Of a DNA stretch of 7,368 nt, positions 5,284-7,368 are shown one piece after another (positions within the stretch are counted from its first letter, which is position 1; every line of letters starts with the position of its first letter). The DNA is from Tannerellaceae bacterium (GTDB taxonomy: Bacteria > Bacteroidota > Bacteroidia > Bacteroidales > Tannerellaceae). Location: contig JAIRYL010000050.1 in NCBI GenBank assembly GCA_031267775.1, positions 1 through 7,368 of the forward strand, in the 5' to 3' direction. Below the pieces are notes generated by a model. That model saw only the letters and a list, made by a program, of their open reading frames with translations, was not told the DNA's origin and did no database searches. A program made the translations under genes and the position numbers.

Positions 5284-5817
5284 TTACACAAACCGTACAA
5301 TATCTTCAAACGCTTTGCGCTTTTTTTGACGGACAGTATCCTCGCGGGGGTATCCCAAAGCAATTACATATCCCACCGGCTTTTCTGCAGGGATATTCAA
5401 TAATTCACAAATCTTTTTACGGTCGTAAAGACCGATAATACAGCTTCCAAGCCCTTGTTCGGTAGCCTCCAGACAAATATATGCGGCGGCGGCGCCCATG
5501 TCTCCTTTTGCATAATATTGACTGTCGAGGAAACAACTGATAACAGGACTTAAAACGGCATGTTCCTCCAAAACAATAATAAATGCCTTTGCGGTTTTCA
5601 GCCAAGCATTTTGCTTTAACTGTTGTCCGCATAATGCTATTTGACTAACCATATCCTGGTTTTCTATCACAACAAAACTCCAAGGCTGCGCATTACAGGC
5701 AGAATGCGTTAATCTGCCTGCTTCAACGCATTGCGCCAGCTTGTCATGTTCTACCGGCTGTTCCGAAAATCCTCTGCAACTTTGACGCGATTTGCACAGT
5801 TCTAAAAAATTGTTCAT
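5284..5817 (-). CDS. FMN-dependent nitroreductase family protein
   Basis: Probably a cytoplasmic flavin oxidoreductase using NAD(P)H; the natural substrate cannot be told from sequence. At 177 residues it is one of the short Bacteroidota/Clostridia-type nitroreductases. Residues 10-17 (S-R-Q-S-C-R-G-F) match the family's S-R-x-S-x-R FMN-phosphate-binding start. Residues 39-46 (S-A-C-N-A-Q-P-W) match the conserved S-x-x-N-x-Q-P-W flavin/dimer motif. Residues 120-129 (E-Q-G-L-G-S-C-I-I-G) and A-L-G-Y-P at 153-157 match the C-terminal flavin-contact segments. ATG 5817 is chosen because the FMN motif then starts at residue 10, as usual. The gene is convergent with the decarboxylase operon and lies 110 bases downstream of the dehydrogenase on the same strand; co-transcription is possible. 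Confidence 0.92.
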   Translation of the reverse strand: MNNFLELCKSRQSCRGFSEQPVEHDKLAQCVEAGRLTHSACNAQPWSFVVIENQDMVSQIALCGQQLKQNAWLKTAKAFIIVLEEHAVLSPVISCFLDSQYYAKGDMGAAAAYICLEATEQGLGSCIIGLYDRKKICELLNIPAEKPVGYVIALGYPREDTVRQKKRKAFEDIVRFV

Positions 5818-5862
5818 TGTAGTTACTGTTTAAAATGTTTGTTATTTACTAATTATTTGTTT

Positions 5863-5906
5863 TATGCCGGTACAGATGGCAAGCGCTGCAAGTCTGTGCC
5901 GGCGTA
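5863..5906. other. 14-bp inverted repeat between the dehydrogenase and nitroreductase genes
   Basis: TATGCCGGTACAGA (5863-5876) and TCTGTGCCGGCGTA (5893-5906) are inverted copies around a 16-nt spacer. All 14 positions pair in plus-strand RNA, including two U-G pairs. In minus-strand RNA, the direction of both flanking genes, the same positions become C-A mismatches. No T-run follows on either strand, so a standard terminator is unlikely. It may be a protein-binding site, an RNA-processing hairpin, or a trace of plus-strand transcription. Confidence 0.45.
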
Positions 5907-5927
5907 CATTATTTACGATGGCGGACG

Positions 5928-6851
5928 TCATAGTGTAAACAGGGTTTCATTTTGCTGCAATCCGACCAGTTCGATACTCCGTTTCCACAGATTTTCGGCA
6001 TTGGCTGTGTTACAGGATAATTCCGAAGACGGACATTCCCTGTCCCGGTCGAAATATTTTCCGGTAATACCTGCGTACTTCTCGCCGGTCATGAGGGATG
6101 CAAGTAGTTTACCCGACTTTCCGGCGGAACTGTGCAAGCCCATCATTCGGGCCAGGACGGGCGCTATTGCTTTTGCCATTCTTTCGGCAAAAGAATTTGC
6201 TTTGCCCAATCCCGTATCTGCCATAAAAGCGGGATTGAAAGCATTTACCGAAATATTTTTGGATGTTTCGGCGCTTATACGCTTAGCCATTTCGCAGGCG
6301 CAGTAGATGTTGCACAGTTTGACGCCCGAATAGCTTTTAATATGGCGGTATTCTTTCGGAAAGGCCAGGTCGAGCGCATCCGTATAGCTAATCCGGTACA
6401 TCCATCTTGCCGGATTATGCTGGTCGCTGCTTACAAAAACAATCCTGCCGCTATCCGGCATACGGGTTAAAAGAATGTTTGCCAACAGAAAATGACCCAA
6501 ATGCCCTACGCCAAAGGTCATTTCAAAACCATCTTCCGTATATTCGTTTTTCCCGTGAGAACCGGCTATGGCATTACAGACCAATCCGTATAACGGAGGA
6601 AACGGCGTATCGGCAAACGCTTGACAGAAATCCCTTATGGATGCAAGAGAAGCAAGATTCAGGGAAAAGGCGCGTATATGAGGATTGTTTGTTTCTTCAA
6701 CCAGTTTCCTGGCAGCTCCGGCGGATTTTGCCTCGTTACGACTTGCAATAATCACGTGGTTGCTATCATTTTCAAGCGCTATATTTTTAGCGCACTGATA
6801 ACCTAACCCGGAATTGCCGCCGGTAATGATAAATGTCTTTTCTTTCATCAT
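5928..6851 (-). CDS. Short-chain dehydrogenase/reductase (protochlorophyllide reductase/retinol dehydrogenase-like branch)
   Basis: A cytoplasmic NAD(P)-dependent oxidoreductase of 307 residues with a Rossmann fold; the substrate is unknown. The nucleotide-binding motif T-G-G-N-S-G-L-G is at residues 10-17. A basic A-S-R-N at 36-39 suggests a preference for NADP(H). N-L-A-S-L-A-S-I at 65-72 and C-N-A-I-A-G at 92-97 match the adenine-pocket and N-A-G-type motifs. G-H-L-G-H-F at 116-121 is typical of the retinol dehydrogenase/WWOX-like branch. The catalytic Ser is in V-S-S at 140-142, and the Y-x-x-x-K motif is Y-S-G-V-K at 174-178. Two consecutive ATGs (6851 and 6848) are equally good starts; the motif position fits both. 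A 31-codon open frame ends 3 bases upstream, which suggests translational coupling. The C-terminus after about residue 275 is divergent. The frame is intact and ends in TGA. Confidence 0.92.
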   Translation of the reverse strand: MMKEKTFIITGGNSGLGYQCAKNIALENDSNHVIIASRNEAKSAGAARKLVEETNNPHIRAFSLNLASLASIRDFCQAFADTPFPPLYGLVCNAIAGSHGKNEYTEDGFEMTFGVGHLGHFLLANILLTRMPDSGRIVFVSSDQHNPARWMYRISYTDALDLAFPKEYRHIKSYSGVKLCNIYCACEMAKRISAETSKNISVNAFNPAFMADTGLGKANSFAERMAKAIAPVLARMMGLHSSAGKSGKLLASLMTGEKYAGITGKYFDRDRECPSSELSCNTANAENLWKRSIELVGLQQNETLFTL

Positions 6852-6854
6852 TTC

Positions 6855-6950
6855 TCATGAAAATGGGTCATGCGCTTTTTTGAAAGCGCGTTCAATGGCT
6901 TTTAACGTCGGCGCCATACTTGGCGATACAGGTAATTTCTTTTTATTCAT
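6855..6950 (-). CDS. Small ORF (31 residues) directly upstream of the dehydrogenase
   Basis: ATG 6950 to TGA 6855-6857 encodes a basic 31-residue peptide beginning M-N-K-K-K-L-P and containing T-L-K-A-I-E-R-A-F-K-K-A, likely one amphipathic helix. It ends 3 bases before the first dehydrogenase ATG, in the same frame, and lies about 22 bases after a predicted transcription start. It has no signal peptide and no family I recognise. Placement and spacing suggest a real small gene or coupling leader; its size keeps confidence low. It could instead be a leftover N-terminal piece of a larger protein. Confidence 0.4.
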   Translation of the reverse strand: MNKKKLPVSPSMAPTLKAIERAFKKAHDPFS

Positions 6951-6978
6951 ATCCTGATTTTCTTAAAAATTTCGGGGA

Positions 6979-6986
6979 TAAAGATA
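6979..6986 (-). promoter_or_regulatory. Possible -7 element for the small ORF and dehydrogenase
   Basis: The minus strand reads TATCTTTA here, 7 of 8 positions of the Bacteroidota TAnnTTTG element, with a C-rich patch after it. Transcription would start near 6972, leaving a leader of about 22 bases before ATG 6950. No TTTG is seen 19-21 bases upstream, so the call rests on the -7 box alone. Confidence 0.35.
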
Positions 6987-7061
6987 ATGCTATTAATTGA
7001 TATTTACGCCTGAATGTATGCTTACTGCAGGGCAGACGCCTCCTAAAAAGCCCCATCCACA

Positions 7062-7072
7062 GGGCGCGTCCC
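7062..7072. repeat. Left copy of the 11-bp direct repeat flanking the inverted-repeat element
   Basis: GGGCGCGTCCC here is repeated exactly and in the same orientation at 7240-7250. The copies sit one and two bases outside the terminal inverted repeats at 7074-7237, as a target-site duplication would. Confidence 0.6.
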
Positions 7073-7073
7073 A

Positions 7074-7237
7074 ATTAAATTGAGAATGGAGAATGGAGAA
7101 TGGAGAATGGAGAATGGAGAATGAAAATAAATCGAACGAAAAAAAGGCTGCATCAATCATTCTCCCCATGCAAGAAGCCTCTGATACATTTGCTAATTCT
7201 CCATTCTCCATTCTCAATTCTCAATTCTCAATTTAAT
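7074..7237. mobile_element. MITE-like inverted-repeat element built of GAGAATG heptads
   Basis: The left end is ATTAAATT (7074-7081) followed by six exact tandem GAGAATG units (7082-7123). The right end is the inverse: five heptads of the type AATTCTC/CATTCTC (7195-7229) and AATTTAAT (7230-7237). The two 43-bp ends match at 40 positions, differing only at the seventh base of three heptads. The 71-bp centre (7124-7194) holds an inner stem: AGGCT-GCAT (7145-7153) with ATGC (7168-7171) and AGCCT (7176-7180). No protein is encoded. With the 11-bp direct repeats this has the form of a non-autonomous transposable element; an alternative is a heptad microsatellite that expanded on both arms of an older hairpin. 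Confidence 0.6.
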
Positions 7238-7239
7238 AT

Positions 7240-7250
7240 GGGCGCGTCCC
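7240..7250. repeat. Right copy of the 11-bp direct repeat flanking the inverted-repeat element
   Basis: Exact second copy of GGGCGCGTCCC (first at 7062-7072), same orientation. It runs into the GC-rich hairpin that starts at 7248. Confidence 0.6.
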
Positions 7251-7264
7251 CCGATGAACGGGGG
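7248..7264. repeat. GC-rich hairpin
   Basis: CCCCCG (7248-7253) and CGGGGG (7259-7264) form a perfect 6-bp stem around ATGAA. It overlaps the end of the right direct repeat and marks a sharp change from AT-rich to very GC-rich sequence. No T-run follows on either strand. Confidence 0.5.
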
Positions 7265-7266
7265 CC

Positions 7267-7330
7267 GGGCTTTCCGCTGCAAGTCCTCGCTCGCTCCGCT
7301 CGTTCCGGGCTATCCGCTCCAATCCCTCGC
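7267..7330. repeat. Two degenerate 24-bp direct repeats, 40 bp apart, in a GC-rich tail
   Basis: Copy 1 (7267-7290) and copy 2 (7307-7330) share 20 of 24 positions around the core GGGCTnTCCGCTnCAA and end in CTCGC. They are separated by CGCT/GCGC-rich sequence that continues to the window end. I see no gene in 7251-7368. Similar GC-rich modules recur between genes in Bacteroidota assemblies as far as I remember; their role is unknown to me. Confidence 0.45.
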
Positions 7331-7368
7331 GCAGGCGCGCCCCCTGCGGCGTCGCTCAAAGGCTCGGG

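Noticed and set aside
5202..5438. 78-codon plus-strand open frame after mmdB
   Set aside because: Its first codons are the terminator stem and T-run, and the rest is antisense to the nitroreductase; no family features.
7023..7072. Intrinsic terminator on the minus strand (GCCC...GGGC then TTTTT)
   Set aside because: The stem is only 4 bp and no gene on that strand ends here.
6993..7217. 74-codon minus-strand open frame across the right intergenic region
   Set aside because: Most of it is translated heptad repeat from the inverted-repeat element, with a repetitive Ser/Phe/His/Ile pattern; no sign of a real protein.
7082..7229. CRISPR array
   Set aside because: The units are 7 bp, tandem with no spacers, and inverted between the two arms; there are no 25-40 bp repeats with unique spacers and no cas genes.

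Overview
The window looks like a Bacteroidales (phylum Bacteroidota) chromosome segment of moderate GC. The evidence is a succinate-to-propionate decarboxylase operon in the Bacteroidales gene order, including an OadG-like subunit fused to a lamin-tail domain; A-rich start regions with no Shine-Dalgarno sequence; a textbook Bacteroidota promoter (TTTG-N20-TAnnTTTG) at 451-482; and the first 68 codons of a TonB-receptor-like gene at the left edge.

Layout. 1-204 (minus): N-terminus of an outer-membrane receptor-type protein, cut by the window edge. 205-1106: about 900 bases without a convincing gene, holding the consensus promoter, a 12-bp hairpin and one weak open frame. 1107-5198 (plus): a four-gene operon for a Na+-translocating methylmalonyl-CoA decarboxylase: alpha carboxyltransferase (mmdA), lamin-tail/OadG-like membrane anchor, biotin carrier (mmdC) and beta Na+ channel subunit (mmdB/oadB), closed by a strong intrinsic terminator at 5207-5251. 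5284-5817 (minus): a small FMN nitroreductase. 5928-6851 (minus): a short-chain dehydrogenase, preceded by a 31-codon small ORF. 7062-7250: a MITE-like inverted-repeat element built of GAGAATG heptads and bracketed by an 11-bp direct repeat. 7248-7368: a GC-rich hairpin and a degenerate direct repeat.

The main observation is that the first two operon genes each carry one in-frame TAA with no frameshift. The alpha gene is stopped at codon 405, at the invariant Tyr of the Y-G-G-A-Y motif next to the second oxyanion hole. The OadG-like gene is stopped at codon 224, between its membrane span and its cytoplasmic tail. Coding similarity resumes in the same frame after both stops. The two downstream genes are intact, and mmdC ends in TAA exactly where its family ends, so TAA still works as a stop here. 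Possible explanations are early pseudogenisation, a strain- or assembly-level variant, stop readthrough, or re-initiation. At the first site the TAA itself completes a perfect TAAGGAGG sequence 10-13 bases ahead of GTG/ATG.

If read through, the four proteins would decarboxylate (S)-methylmalonyl-CoA to propionyl-CoA: alpha moves the carboxyl group to biotin on MmdC, beta decarboxylates carboxybiotin while exporting Na+, and the OadG-like subunit holds the soluble parts to the membrane. If the stops are absolute, the complex should be dead and the succinate-to-propionate step lost.
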